Below are positions 1 through 7,300 of a DNA stretch of 64,000 nucleotides, piece by piece. Source of the stretch: Mangrovimicrobium sediminis (GTDB lineage: Bacteria; Pseudomonadota; Gammaproteobacteria; Pseudomonadales; Halieaceae); contig NZ_SRLE01000009.1 of NCBI RefSeq assembly GCF_004745945.1, positions 124,001 to 188,000 on the forward strand, read 5' to 3'. A model generated the notes under the pieces. The model was not told where the DNA came from and did no database searches. It saw only the letters and a list, made by a program, of their open reading frames with translations. How positions within the stretch are numbered: the first letter of the stretch is position 1; the number at the start of each line of letters is the position of its first letter. A program made the translations under genes and the position numbers.

Positions 1-45
1 GAAGAAGTCGTCGTCCAGCGCTGCGTGCTGCCACTGCGCTGGTAA
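1..45 (+). CDS. Possible C-terminal end of a gene entering from the left
   Basis: Frame 1 is open from base 1 to a TAA at 43-45 and encodes 14 residues ending LPLRW. With so little sequence no function can be assigned. It could be the tail of a plus-strand gene convergent with the bufferin operon; the terminator at 79-108 lies just after it. It could equally be a chance open stretch. Confidence 0.25.
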   Translation, partial: EEVVVQRCVLPLRW

Positions 46-78
46 CCCAGCGAGATCCACTCGCCCCCGGACGTAACC

Positions 79-108
79 AAAAAAAACCGCCGGCAATCAC
101 CGGCGGTT
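79..108 (-). terminator. Intrinsic terminator of the bufferin operon
   Basis: On the minus strand a 9-bp stem (AACCGCCGG paired with CCGGCGGTT, six-base loop) is followed by a run of eight T. It lies about 20 bases past the stop of the DoxX gene, the last gene of the buf operon, so it should end that transcript. The plus-strand gene ending at base 45 converges on it. Confidence 0.75.
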
Positions 109-129
109 CAGGAGTACGCGCTCCGCACC

Positions 130-600
130 TCATACCTGGTGGGAGGTATGCCGTACAACCAGGAAGTCCAGCAGGTAATCCAGGGAGAATCTGCCCGGCC
201 CCCAGACGATGATCACGAACAGGGCCAGGCCCCACAGCAGGTGCTGACCCATGGCCGCCGGCGGTACGAACTCGAGGCTGATCACCGCTACCAGGTTGAC
301 GAGAAACAGCCCCAGCGCGGAGCCGCGGCTGAACAGCCCCAGGGAGAGCAGCACCGGAAACACCAGCTCGCCGAAGGTGCCCATCAGGGCGGCAAGTTCC
401 GGCGGCAGCAACGGCACGGCGTACTCCTCCTCGAACAGGAACAGGGTCGTGCCCCAGTCCTGGATTTTGAGTAGTCCGGCGGGAAAAAACATCCAGCTGG
501 TGTACAGGCGCATGCCCAGCTGGCTCAGGCTCTGTAGTTTGTTGACGGGATAGGCGATCACGGCGTTCAGGCCGCTCAGCCTCGCTATTGCGGTGTTCAT
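130..600 (-). CDS. DoxX-family membrane protein (last gene of bufferin operon)
   Basis: A 156-residue integral membrane protein with about four hydrophobic segments (roughly residues 28-48, 67-90, 92-112 and 117-135), matching the length and pattern of DoxX. Its ATG overlaps the stop of the DUF2063 gene upstream by four bases (ATGA), indicating translational coupling. DoxX-type genes recur in bufferin/HvfABC-type operons next to DUF692 and DUF2063 genes. The exact role there is not established; a redox or membrane-partner function is a reasonable inference. It is the last gene before the terminator at 79-108. Confidence 0.85.
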   Translation of the reverse strand: MNTAIARLSGLNAVIAYPVNKLQSLSQLGMRLYTSWMFFPAGLLKIQDWGTTLFLFEEEYAVPLLPPELAALMGTFGELVFPVLLSLGLFSRGSALGLFLVNLVAVISLEFVPPAAMGQHLLWGLALFVIIVWGPGRFSLDYLLDFLVVRHTSHQV

Positions 601-1385
601 GGTTGGTCCTCTGGGTTGGATGAAATTGGGGACAGCCCGGTGACGAGCTGCTCTCGGATAACCTCTTCAAGCCACTGCTCGAAGGGGAAGCTGTTCGCCG
701 GCGCGCTATGCAGCGCGTCGGCCAGGGTGACCGCGCCGCCGTCGAGCAGGCGCAACCAGTGAATTTCGTCGTCCGCCACCGCGCGCAGGCGGGTGCGCAG
801 GCCCTGGCGCCAGACCAGCGCGGTCTCGCCGCGGCCGCTCTCCAGCATCGCCGCAGCGACGCGCAGGTCGGGTTCAGCGGGGTTGTCGGCGTGGGCGGTG
901 TGTATGGCGACAACGGGGTAGTTCGAGGCCAGCACGGCGATGCCCGGCGCGGCGTCGAGACAGACCTCCAGGGAATCCGCGTCCTGCAGTGCGGCAAAGG
1001 ACGCGTAATCCGGCTGCGAGTCGGCAGCGCGCTGGGCGCAGTGCAACAGCCAGTCAAGGCGCGCGCAGTCCGCCAGGTAAGGGTGTTCCATGCCAGGTTG
1101 CTGGCCCGCAAGCCATGCGGGAAAGGCGTCGCCCCACTGGCCCCAGTCGAAAACCCCGCGGCCATGGTCAGCGAGGAACTCGCCGGCCAGCAGCGCCAGC
1201 CGCGAACTGCCGAGCAGGTAGCCCACGGTGGAAAAGCTGATCGCCAGCGCGCGCGCGGCGCCTGCCAGCAGGTTGCGGCGGTAGATGGCGAGGCCGCGGG
1301 CATCGACGCCCGTCATTGGCCGGCCATGGACCAATGCCTCCAGCAGTAAGCGCTGCCCGGATTGAACGCCGAGAGATTCAGGCAT
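597..1385 (-). CDS. bufC: DUF2063 / BufC (HvfC-like) partner of the MNIO enzyme
   Basis: A 262-residue soluble protein of the DUF2063 ('putative DNA-binding domain') family. The N-terminal helical part (residues about 10-90, with VDARGLAIYRRNLLAGAARA) is the signature of the family, and a more variable C-terminal domain follows. In MNIO pathways such proteins act as the RRE-like partner that brings the precursor peptide to the DUF692 enzyme. The old DNA-binding name is probably misleading. The start overlaps the bufB stop by eight bases and its own stop overlaps the DoxX start by four, so the three genes are tightly coupled. Confidence 0.85.
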   Translation of the reverse strand: MPESLGVQSGQRLLLEALVHGRPMTGVDARGLAIYRRNLLAGAARALAISFSTVGYLLGSSRLALLAGEFLADHGRGVFDWGQWGDAFPAWLAGQQPGMEHPYLADCARLDWLLHCAQRAADSQPDYASFAALQDADSLEVCLDAAPGIAVLASNYPVVAIHTAHADNPAEPDLRVAAAMLESGRGETALVWRQGLRTRLRAVADDEIHWLRLLDGGAVTLADALHSAPANSFPFEQWLEEVIREQLVTGLSPISSNPEDQP

Positions 1386-2244
1386 GGCGCTCTCTCAGCA
1401 GGCGGCGCGCGCGCTGCGCCTGCTCCAGCAGCACCTGCCATGTCGGCAGCTGCGTGTCCCACTCCACGAGAGTGGGCTTCGGACCCAGCACGGCGAGCAG
1501 TTGCTCGTAGCCGCGCCACACCGGCTCCGGCACCTCGGTGCCGTGGTCGTCGATCAACAGGTCGCCCTCGGGCTGCGGTGTGCTGCCCGCCAGGTGAACC
1601 TCGCCGATGTGACGCGCATCGAGGCTGGCAATCACGCGGATCACTTCAAGCTGCGGCTCTAAGCCGGCATTCACCGCGTTCACAAAAATATTGTTGAGGT
1701 CGAGCAGCAGGCCGGCGCCGGTGCGCTCGCACATTCGCTGCAGGAACTCGAACTCGCCCATGGTGCTGTCGGGCCAGTTCAGGTAGGCCGAGAGGTTCTC
1801 GACCAGCAATTGTCGTCCCAGCACCTGCTGCACGCTGTCGACGTTGGCGCAGAACTGCTCGAGCGCATGGTCGTTGTAGGCGATGGGCAACAGGTCGCCA
1901 GCGTGCAGGCGCTGCCCGTCAGTGCCATGCCAGGCAAAACAGGCGTGATCGGACACCAGGATGGGGTCGATCGCATCCACCAGCCGGCACAGGCGGCGCA
2001 GCTCAGTCGCGGGAGGCGCTTGCTCGCCGCCCAGGCCAAGGCTGGTCGCATGAATACTCACGTCGAAGCGCTGGCGCACCTCGTGCAAAAGGGAAAGTGC
2101 GGGGCCACCGTCCATGTAGAAGTTTTCCGCGTGCACTTCGACAAACTGCAATGCAGGCGGCTGCGACAGCGCATCTTTGTAATGCGGATGGCGCAGGCCT
2201 ACACCTACTGCGGGTTCGAATTGCACTGTCTGTACCTGTTGCAT
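1378..2244 (-). CDS. bufB: DUF692 multinuclear non-heme iron oxidative enzyme (MNIO), BufB-like
   Basis: A 288-residue TIM-barrel MNIO of the DUF692 family. Visible conserved pieces are the early HPHY motif, VHAENFYMDGG, SDHACFAW, LLVENLSAYLNW, LLLDLNNIFVNAVN, EVHLAG, IDDHGTEV and LVEWDT; these carry the His, Glu, Asp and Asn residues that bind two or three irons in the family. BufB enzymes use O2 to turn cysteines of bufferin precursors into 5-thiooxazoles. The open frame extends upstream to 2400, but that part overlaps the bufA coding region and looks like shadow sequence. The ATG at 2244 gives the normal family N terminus, 22 bases after bufA. Confidence 0.9.
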   Translation of the reverse strand: MQQVQTVQFEPAVGVGLRHPHYKDALSQPPALQFVEVHAENFYMDGGPALSLLHEVRQRFDVSIHATSLGLGGEQAPPATELRRLCRLVDAIDPILVSDHACFAWHGTDGQRLHAGDLLPIAYNDHALEQFCANVDSVQQVLGRQLLVENLSAYLNWPDSTMGEFEFLQRMCERTGAGLLLDLNNIFVNAVNAGLEPQLEVIRVIASLDARHIGEVHLAGSTPQPEGDLLIDDHGTEVPEPVWRGYEQLLAVLGPKPTLVEWDTQLPTWQVLLEQAQRARRLLRERHA

Positions 2245-2266
2245 GGCGGTGACCCCGGTGGCTCGC

Positions 2267-2557
2267 TCAGCGCTTGGCCTGGCGTTCGGCGAGGATCTTC
2301 TGCGCCTGCACCTTGGAGTGTCCTCCCAGGGATTCGCAGGTGCCCTTGTCGACGACCTTGTATTCGCTGATGTCGAAATCCACGGTGGATTGCGCGGCAC
2401 AGGAGTGCGTGCCCGCGAGGTTGGCGCAGTCGTTCTGGCCGGCCTCGGCGATGCCGTAGCACTTTTCCTTGCCGGCGGCGAAGGACGGCTGGGCCATGGA
2501 CAGTGCGCCGGCGACGACCGCGGCGAGGGCGGCTGCAGTAACTACTCGATTGTTCAT
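2267..2557 (-). CDS. bufA: Bufferin precursor, DUF2282-type exported small protein
   Basis: A 96-residue protein with a clear Sec signal peptide (residues 1 to about 28, cleavage near SFAAGK) and a mature part with four cysteines: Cys33, Cys44, Cys53 and Cys74. The spacing (KCYG, NDCANLAGTHSC, GTCESLGGHSK) is that of DUF2282 proteins, the bufferin-1 group of ribosomally made metal-binding peptides. By family knowledge the two middle cysteines would be the modified ones. A strong ribosome binding site (AGGAGAAG) precedes the ATG. It is the first gene of a four-gene operon, fitting a precursor made in excess. The expected role is periplasmic copper (or other metal) sequestration under stress. 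Confidence 0.9.
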   Translation of the reverse strand: MNNRVVTAAALAAVVAGALSMAQPSFAAGKEKCYGIAEAGQNDCANLAGTHSCAAQSTVDFDISEYKVVDKGTCESLGGHSKVQAQKILAERQAKR

Positions 2558-2586
2558 ACTCTTCTCCTGGAAGTGGGATTGTTGGT

Positions 2587-2600
2587 GTCGGACATCCGAC
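2587..2600 (-). promoter_or_regulatory. Perfect dyad in the bufA leader
   Basis: GTCGGA-CA-TCCGAC forms a perfect 6+6 inverted repeat 30 bases upstream of the bufA start. It could be a repressor or activator half-site pair, or a small hairpin in the 5' leader. I could not identify a confident -35/-10 pair or a known metal-regulator box in this interval, so regulation by metal is inferred from the operon rather than read from this site. Confidence 0.35.
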
Positions 2601-2725
2601 GTTGTTCATGCTAATAAACGCGAACGCCCGGATAACTGGTCTCGACGTCAGTACAAAATTGCCGTGTGTGAAATAGTCCGGGTGAAACGCGTTAAATCCG
2701 CAGATGTTCCCCGCATCCCGCAACG

Positions 2726-2758
2726 AAAAACGCCGCCGCCCCTGGGGGACGGCGGCGC
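2726..2758 (-). terminator. Intrinsic terminator after the YHS-domain gene
   Basis: On the minus strand a GC-rich stem of about 11 bp (GCCGCCGTCCCC against GGGGCGGCGGC) is followed by TTTTT. It begins about 20 bases after the stop of the YHS-domain gene. It separates that gene from the buf operon, so the two are probably independent transcripts even though they share a strand. Confidence 0.75.
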
Positions 2759-2778
2759 CGGTAGTGGGACCGCTGCGC

Positions 2779-3228
2779 TTACAGCTCGGTGGGGCTGACG
2801 TTCTTGATGCGCTTCCAGTTCTTCGCGCCGTCCTTGATCATGGTGTCGGTGTCCTGCAGCCACAGGTCCTGGATCTTGGTGTCGAGGTTCAGGTACAGGG
2901 TGTCGTCGACAATGCGCCATACTTCCGGATCACCGGCGAACTTCTTGCCCTTGGCCACGCCGAAGGCGCAGTAGCCGTTGTAGGCCGGCACGTATTTCGC
3001 GGGGTTGCTGGTGAAGGTCTCCTTGTTCTCCAGCGAGGCGAACAGGTAGGTGGCGCCTTCGAAGTCCGCCACGAAGTGGCCGGAACCGCGCACCGGGCGC
3101 TTGTTGACGTGATAGGACACCACGTCGTAACCCCATACGGCAGGGGTGCTGTGGCTGACGTCCGAGGCGAAGGCGCTGACCGAGAAGATCAGGCCGGCGA
3201 GTAATGCCAGGATGGATTTCATGTTCAT
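2779..3228 (-). CDS. Exported YHS-domain protein
   Basis: A 149-residue protein with a Sec signal peptide (MNMKSILALLAGLIFSVSAFA) and a YHS-like domain over most of the mature part (GYDVVSYH near the start, YLFASLENKETFTSNPAKY and YCAFGVAKGKKF later). YHS domains occur in metal-handling proteins and are thought to bind metals, though this one has a single cysteine in the domain. The frame opens at 3243, but the ATG at 3228 has GAGGAG seven bases upstream and gives a clean signal peptide, so I prefer it. Sitting upstream of a bufferin operon on the same strand, it may belong to the same metal response. Confidence 0.8.
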   Translation of the reverse strand: MNMKSILALLAGLIFSVSAFASDVSHSTPAVWGYDVVSYHVNKRPVRGSGHFVADFEGATYLFASLENKETFTSNPAKYVPAYNGYCAFGVAKGKKFAGDPEVWRIVDDTLYLNLDTKIQDLWLQDTDTMIKDGAKNWKRIKNVSPTEL

Positions 3229-3492
3229 GTCTGTGCTCCTCATTTCTACAGTTGGTTAGTGCAAATCAGTTAATGCAGGTTTGAAAGTTGGTCCGAAAGT
3301 CCCGGGAACCATGTCGCTCAACCTGGAATCCACTGTAGCGGCGACGCGCCGCGAGAAAATTGGTGAAGACGGCAATACACTATTGCGCATACGGTAACGC
3401 GCAGTGCAGCAACACTGCGCCCACGCTGAATTTCCGCTAGGCTTTGCCATCGGCGTGCGAGCGCCACGCCTCAACCAACCACGGCCCTACCC

Positions 3493-5280
3493 ATGACTGC
3501 CAACGGCAAACCGAGAAAGCTCTCGGCCCTGACCAAACTGATCCCGTTCCTCCTGCCCTACAAGCGCCAGGCGCTGGGCGCCGGGGCGGCGCTGGTGTTC
3601 ACCGCCGCGATCACCCTCACCCTGGGCCAGGGCGTCAAGATGCTGATCGACGAGGGCTTCGTCGCCGGCTCCACCGGCGACCTCAATCGCATCACCGTGT
3701 TGATGCTCGGCCTGATCGTGCTCATGTCCGTGGGCACGTTCATCCGCTTCTACCTGGTGTCCTGGATCGGCGAGCGGGTCACCGCGGACCTGCGCAAGGC
3801 GGTGTTCGACCACATCGTGGAACTGCACCCGGACTACTTCGAGACCAACCGCAGCGGCGAGATCATGTCGCGCCTTACCACCGACACCACCCTGCTGCAG
3901 AACATCATCGGCTCCACCGCGTCGATGGCCCTGCGCAGCACGCTGACCACCATCGGCGGCATGCTCATGCTGGTCATCACCAACCTGAAGCTGAGCCTGT
4001 TCGTGCTCGGCGGCGTGCCGCTGGTAGTACTGCCGGTGATCCTGTTCGGACGCCGCGTGCGCAAGCTCTCACGCCAGAGCCAGGATTCGGTGGCGGATGT
4101 CGGCAGCCACGCAGGCGAGACTATCCAGCACATCAAGACAGTACAGAGCTATACCCGCGAGGACACCGAGCGCGCGGCCTTTGGCGCCGACGTCGAGCGC
4201 GCCTTCGCCATTGCACGGCGGCGTATACGCCAGCGCGCGCTGCTCATGCTCACGGCGATCCTGCTCGCCTACGCCTCCATCACGCTCATGCTGTGGGTCG
4301 GCGGCAGCGACGTGCTGCGCGGCTCGATGAGCGCGGGCGAACTCGGCGCCTTCGTGTTCTACGCGATCATCGTCGCCGCCGGCGTAGGCACGCTATCGGA
4401 AGTATTCGGTGAATTGCAGCGCGCCGGCGGCGCCACCGAGAGGCTGATGGAGTTGCTCGCCGAACGCTCGCATATCGCGCAGCCGGACACGCCCGTGGAA
4501 GGCGTCGACAACCTGCCGGCGACCATGGCCCTGCAGGACCTGACTTTCAACTACCCCACGCGCCCGGACACCCCCGCGCTGCAGTCGGTCAACCTGCATA
4601 TCGAGGAAGGCAGGAGCCTGGCGCTGGTCGGACCGTCCGGTGCCGGCAAGTCCACCGTGTTCGAACTGCTGCTGCGCTTTTACGACCCGCAGCAGGGCGC
4701 CGTGCTGTTCGGCGGCCGCGACATCCGCGAGTTCCGCCTGCACGACCTGCGCTCGCAGATCGCCCTGGTGCCGCAGCAACCGGCGCTATTTACCGGGGAC
4801 GTCGCCTACAACATCCGCTACGGTCGCATCGACGCCAGCGACGAGGAAGTGATCGCCGCGGCGAAAGCCGCCTACGCCCACGAGTTCATCGAGCGCCTGC
4901 CGCAGCAATACGCCAGCCATCTCGGCGAGAAAGGCGTGCGCCTGTCCGGCGGGCAGCGCCAGCGTATCGCCATCGCCCGGGCGATACTCAACAACCCGCG
5001 CCTGCTGCTGCTCGACGAGGCGACCAGCGCGCTGGATTCGGAAAGTGAACAGAAGGTACAGCTGGCGCTGGAGCAACTGATGCAAGGGCGCACCACGGTG
5101 ATCATCGCCCACCGGTTGTCCACCATCCAGCACGCGGACCGTATCGCGGTGCTGGACCACGGCCAGGTGGTGGCCACCGGCAGCCACGAGGAACTGCTGC
5201 GCAGCTCGGCGCTCTACCAGCGGCTGTACAGTTTGCAGTTTCGCGAGGCGGAAAGCCCCGGGGAGGAAGCGCCGGCGTAA
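3493..5280 (+). CDS. ABC exporter, fused permease-ATPase (MsbA/ABCB type)
   Basis: A 595-residue half-transporter: six membrane helices in residues about 20-320, then a nucleotide-binding domain with Walker A GPSGAGKS (about residue 380), Q-loop ALVPQQPALF, signature LSGGQ (about 484), Walker B LLLLDEATSALD (about 504) and the H-loop histidine in IIAHRLST. It should work as a homodimer exporting a lipid or other hydrophobic substrate. MsbA (lipid A flippase) is the best-known relative, but the essential msbA is usually beside lpxK, which is absent here, so this is more likely a paralogue with unknown cargo. It stands alone and converges with the RIO kinase gene, six bases separating the stops. 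Confidence 0.9.
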   Translation: MTANGKPRKLSALTKLIPFLLPYKRQALGAGAALVFTAAITLTLGQGVKMLIDEGFVAGSTGDLNRITVLMLGLIVLMSVGTFIRFYLVSWIGERVTADLRKAVFDHIVELHPDYFETNRSGEIMSRLTTDTTLLQNIIGSTASMALRSTLTTIGGMLMLVITNLKLSLFVLGGVPLVVLPVILFGRRVRKLSRQSQDSVADVGSHAGETIQHIKTVQSYTREDTERAAFGADVERAFAIARRRIRQRALLMLTAILLAYASITLMLWVGGSDVLRGSMSAGELGAFVFYAIIVAAGVGTLSEVFGELQRAGGATERLMELLAERSHIAQPDTPVEGVDNLPATMALQDLTFNYPTRPDTPALQSVNLHIEEGRSLALVGPSGAGKSTVFELLLRFYDPQQGAVLFGGRDIREFRLHDLRSQIALVPQQPALFTGDVAYNIRYGRIDASDEEVIAAAKAAYAHEFIERLPQQYASHLGEKGVRLSGGQRQRIAIARAILNNPRLLLLDEATSALDSESEQKVQLALEQLMQGRTTVIIAHRLSTIQHADRIAVLDHGQVVATGSHEELLRSSALYQRLYSLQFREAESPGEEAPA

Positions 5281-5286
5281 CCGGCC

Positions 5287-6141
5287 TCAGTCGTCGTCGG
5301 CCTCGCGCAGGCGCTCCTGGCGCTCCTGCTCCTCTTCCAGCGCCGCCTTGATGGCGAGCATCACGCCGTCCACGTCCGCGGCGCCGGCGGCGTCGGTGAA
5401 CTCGCCGCTCAGTTCGCTTTCCGGGGTCAGCTCGCCGTCCTCGTACAGGTCCCACATTTCGTCGGCGTAGCGGGTCGCGGCGAGCTCGGGGGCGTACTGG
5501 CTGTAGTAGGTGGTGATGTTGTCCACGTCGCGCGCGAGCATGGCCCGCGCGTTGTTGTTGGCGGCGGCGTCCACCGCCTGCGGCAGGTCGATGATCACCG
5601 GGCCGTACTCGTCCACCAGCACGTTGAACTCGGAGAGGTCGCCGTGCACCATGCCCGCGCAGAGCATCAGCTGGATGTAGTGCATCATCAGCGCGTGGTC
5701 TTCGCGCGCCTGCTCGGGGCTCATGGTGACGTCATTCAGGCGCGAGGCGACGTCGCCGTCGGCGTCGACGATCATCTCCATTAACAGCACACCGTCGAAG
5801 CAGCCGTAGGGTTTGGGCACGCGCACACCGGCGCGTTCCAGCCGGTACAGGGCGTTGACCTCCGCACTCTGCCAGGCTTCCTCCTGCTGCTCGCGGCCGA
5901 AGCGCGAGCGCTTTTCCATGGCCCGGGCGCGGCGGCTGTTGCGCACCTTGCGCCCCTCCTGGTACTGGGCGGCCTTCTTGAAGCTGCGCCGGAAAGCCTC
6001 CTTGTAGACCTTGGCGCAACGCACCTGGCGGCCGCAGCGCACGGCGTAGACGCTCGCCTCCTTGCCGCTGAGCAGGGCGTAGAGGACCTCGTCGATGATG
6101 CCGTCTTCGATCAGGGGTTGCAGGGCTTTCGGGGGTTTCAT
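5287..6141 (-). CDS. RIO-type serine protein kinase
   Basis: A 284-residue RIO1-like atypical kinase. Visible are the flexible loop SGKEASVYAVRCG with the ATP-contacting lysine in CAKVYKEAF, the catalytic loop HGDLSEFNVLVD and the metal-binding IIDLPQAVD (usual IDFPQAVD). The C-terminal tail is acidic. The frame is open to 6336, but the ATG at 6141 (MKPPKALQPL) matches the usual bacterial start. Bacterial RIO kinases of this length are widespread in gammaproteobacteria; their targets are poorly known. Confidence 0.9.
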   Translation of the reverse strand: MKPPKALQPLIEDGIIDEVLYALLSGKEASVYAVRCGRQVRCAKVYKEAFRRSFKKAAQYQEGRKVRNSRRARAMEKRSRFGREQQEEAWQSAEVNALYRLERAGVRVPKPYGCFDGVLLMEMIVDADGDVASRLNDVTMSPEQAREDHALMMHYIQLMLCAGMVHGDLSEFNVLVDEYGPVIIDLPQAVDAAANNNARAMLARDVDNITTYYSQYAPELAATRYADEMWDLYEDGELTPESELSGEFTDAAGAADVDGVMLAIKAALEEEQERQERLREADDD

Positions 6142-6211
6142 GGCGCACTTATACCCCACCCGTGCGGGGTGCTCCAGCAATAACTGGATTACCCCGCGAT
6201 TGGCAGTGGGG

Positions 6212-7147
6212 TCAGGCCACGGTCTCCGCCCGCGCCTCGTCCTCCCACCAGCCGTGGCACAGGTCGCCCTTGATGGTGGTGCGGTGGATCTCCCGCGGCT
6301 CCTCGGGGTTGCTGCCGGTAGCCTCGTGCAGCACACGGGTGTTGTCCCACACCACCATGTCGCCGGGCTGCCACTCGTGGTAGTATACCTTCATCACGCG
6401 CTGCGCCTCGTTCCAGATCTCGGCGAGCTGCTCGAAGGCGGCGTCGCTACGGTCGCCCTCCAGTCCGCGGCAGCCGTAGGGACACATGTGGAACACCTTC
6501 TCGCCGTCCGGTCGCGTCCACACCGCCGGGTGCACCGCGCAGCGGCCGTTCTCGTTTTCCTGGCTCAGCGTGTGGTCGTGCTCCTTCACCAGGCGGAAGT
6601 TCTCCGGCAGGCCAAAACGCTGCCGGTCGTAGCGCAGGTCCAGGTTGTACAACACATTGAGCTGCTCCGCCTTCGCGCGCAGTGCCGGGTCCATGTCGTT
6701 GAGGATCTGGATTCCGTCGGTGAACGCGGTGCGGCCGCCGTCTTTCGGGGTCTTGATAGAGCGCAGCACGGCGGCGTACATCATCTCGTTGTTGTAGGCG
6801 TGGTCGAAGTGCCAGGGCTGCCAGGTCACCAGCGGCTTGCCGTCGATCTCCACGATGCAGGAACCGGGGCCCGTGGCGATCACGATCACGCCGGGCAGCT
6901 TGTCGCGGTCGGCGCGGTCGACGGCATAGACCGGGTGCTCCTTGAGCGGGCCGAACACCGTGCTGAGCTTCACCTGCATGTCGCTGGTCTGCTCTACCTC
7001 CCGGCACACCAGTACGCCGCGCTGGTCCAGCGCCTCGCGCAATTGTGCGCGTACGTTTTCATCGTCCAGCGCATCGCGCGTGACGCCGGTTACGCGGGCG
7101 CCGAATGCGAGATCCTCCGCCAGCGGTGCCACTTTTATTGTCGTCAT
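6212..7147 (-). CDS. TauD/TfdA-family Fe(II)/2-oxoglutarate dioxygenase
   Basis: A 311-residue dioxygenase. The iron-binding facial triad is visible as H-x-D in WHFDHAYNNEM (about residue 115) plus the distal His in NTRVLHEATG, followed by the 2-oxoglutarate-binding arginine in REIHRTTIKG. The start at 7147 has GGGAGGTGAAGCT just upstream, a strong ribosome binding site; the longer frame to 7213 lacks one. Family members hydroxylate taurine, alkyl sulfates, phenoxyacetates and other small molecules. The substrate cannot be read from sequence and the neighbours give no hint. Confidence 0.87.
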   Translation of the reverse strand: MTTIKVAPLAEDLAFGARVTGVTRDALDDENVRAQLREALDQRGVLVCREVEQTSDMQVKLSTVFGPLKEHPVYAVDRADRDKLPGVIVIATGPGSCIVEIDGKPLVTWQPWHFDHAYNNEMMYAAVLRSIKTPKDGGRTAFTDGIQILNDMDPALRAKAEQLNVLYNLDLRYDRQRFGLPENFRLVKEHDHTLSQENENGRCAVHPAVWTRPDGEKVFHMCPYGCRGLEGDRSDAAFEQLAEIWNEAQRVMKVYYHEWQPGDMVVWDNTRVLHEATGSNPEEPREIHRTTIKGDLCHGWWEDEARAETVA

Positions 7148-7300
7148 AGCTTCACCTCCCAGGGACAGGACTTCGGATTCTATGCCCGGGGGACTCACAA
7201 AACTTTGTTTCAAATCAATTCGGGGCGACCCGGGGACGCAGGGACAGCGGTCGGAATGCCCATTGCGGCACCCGCAATTGCCCGCACAGGCAGGCCGGAT

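Noticed and set aside
3493-5280. Calling the ABC exporter msbA
   Set aside because: lpxK is absent next to it and the family contains many paralogues, so the symbol is not justified.
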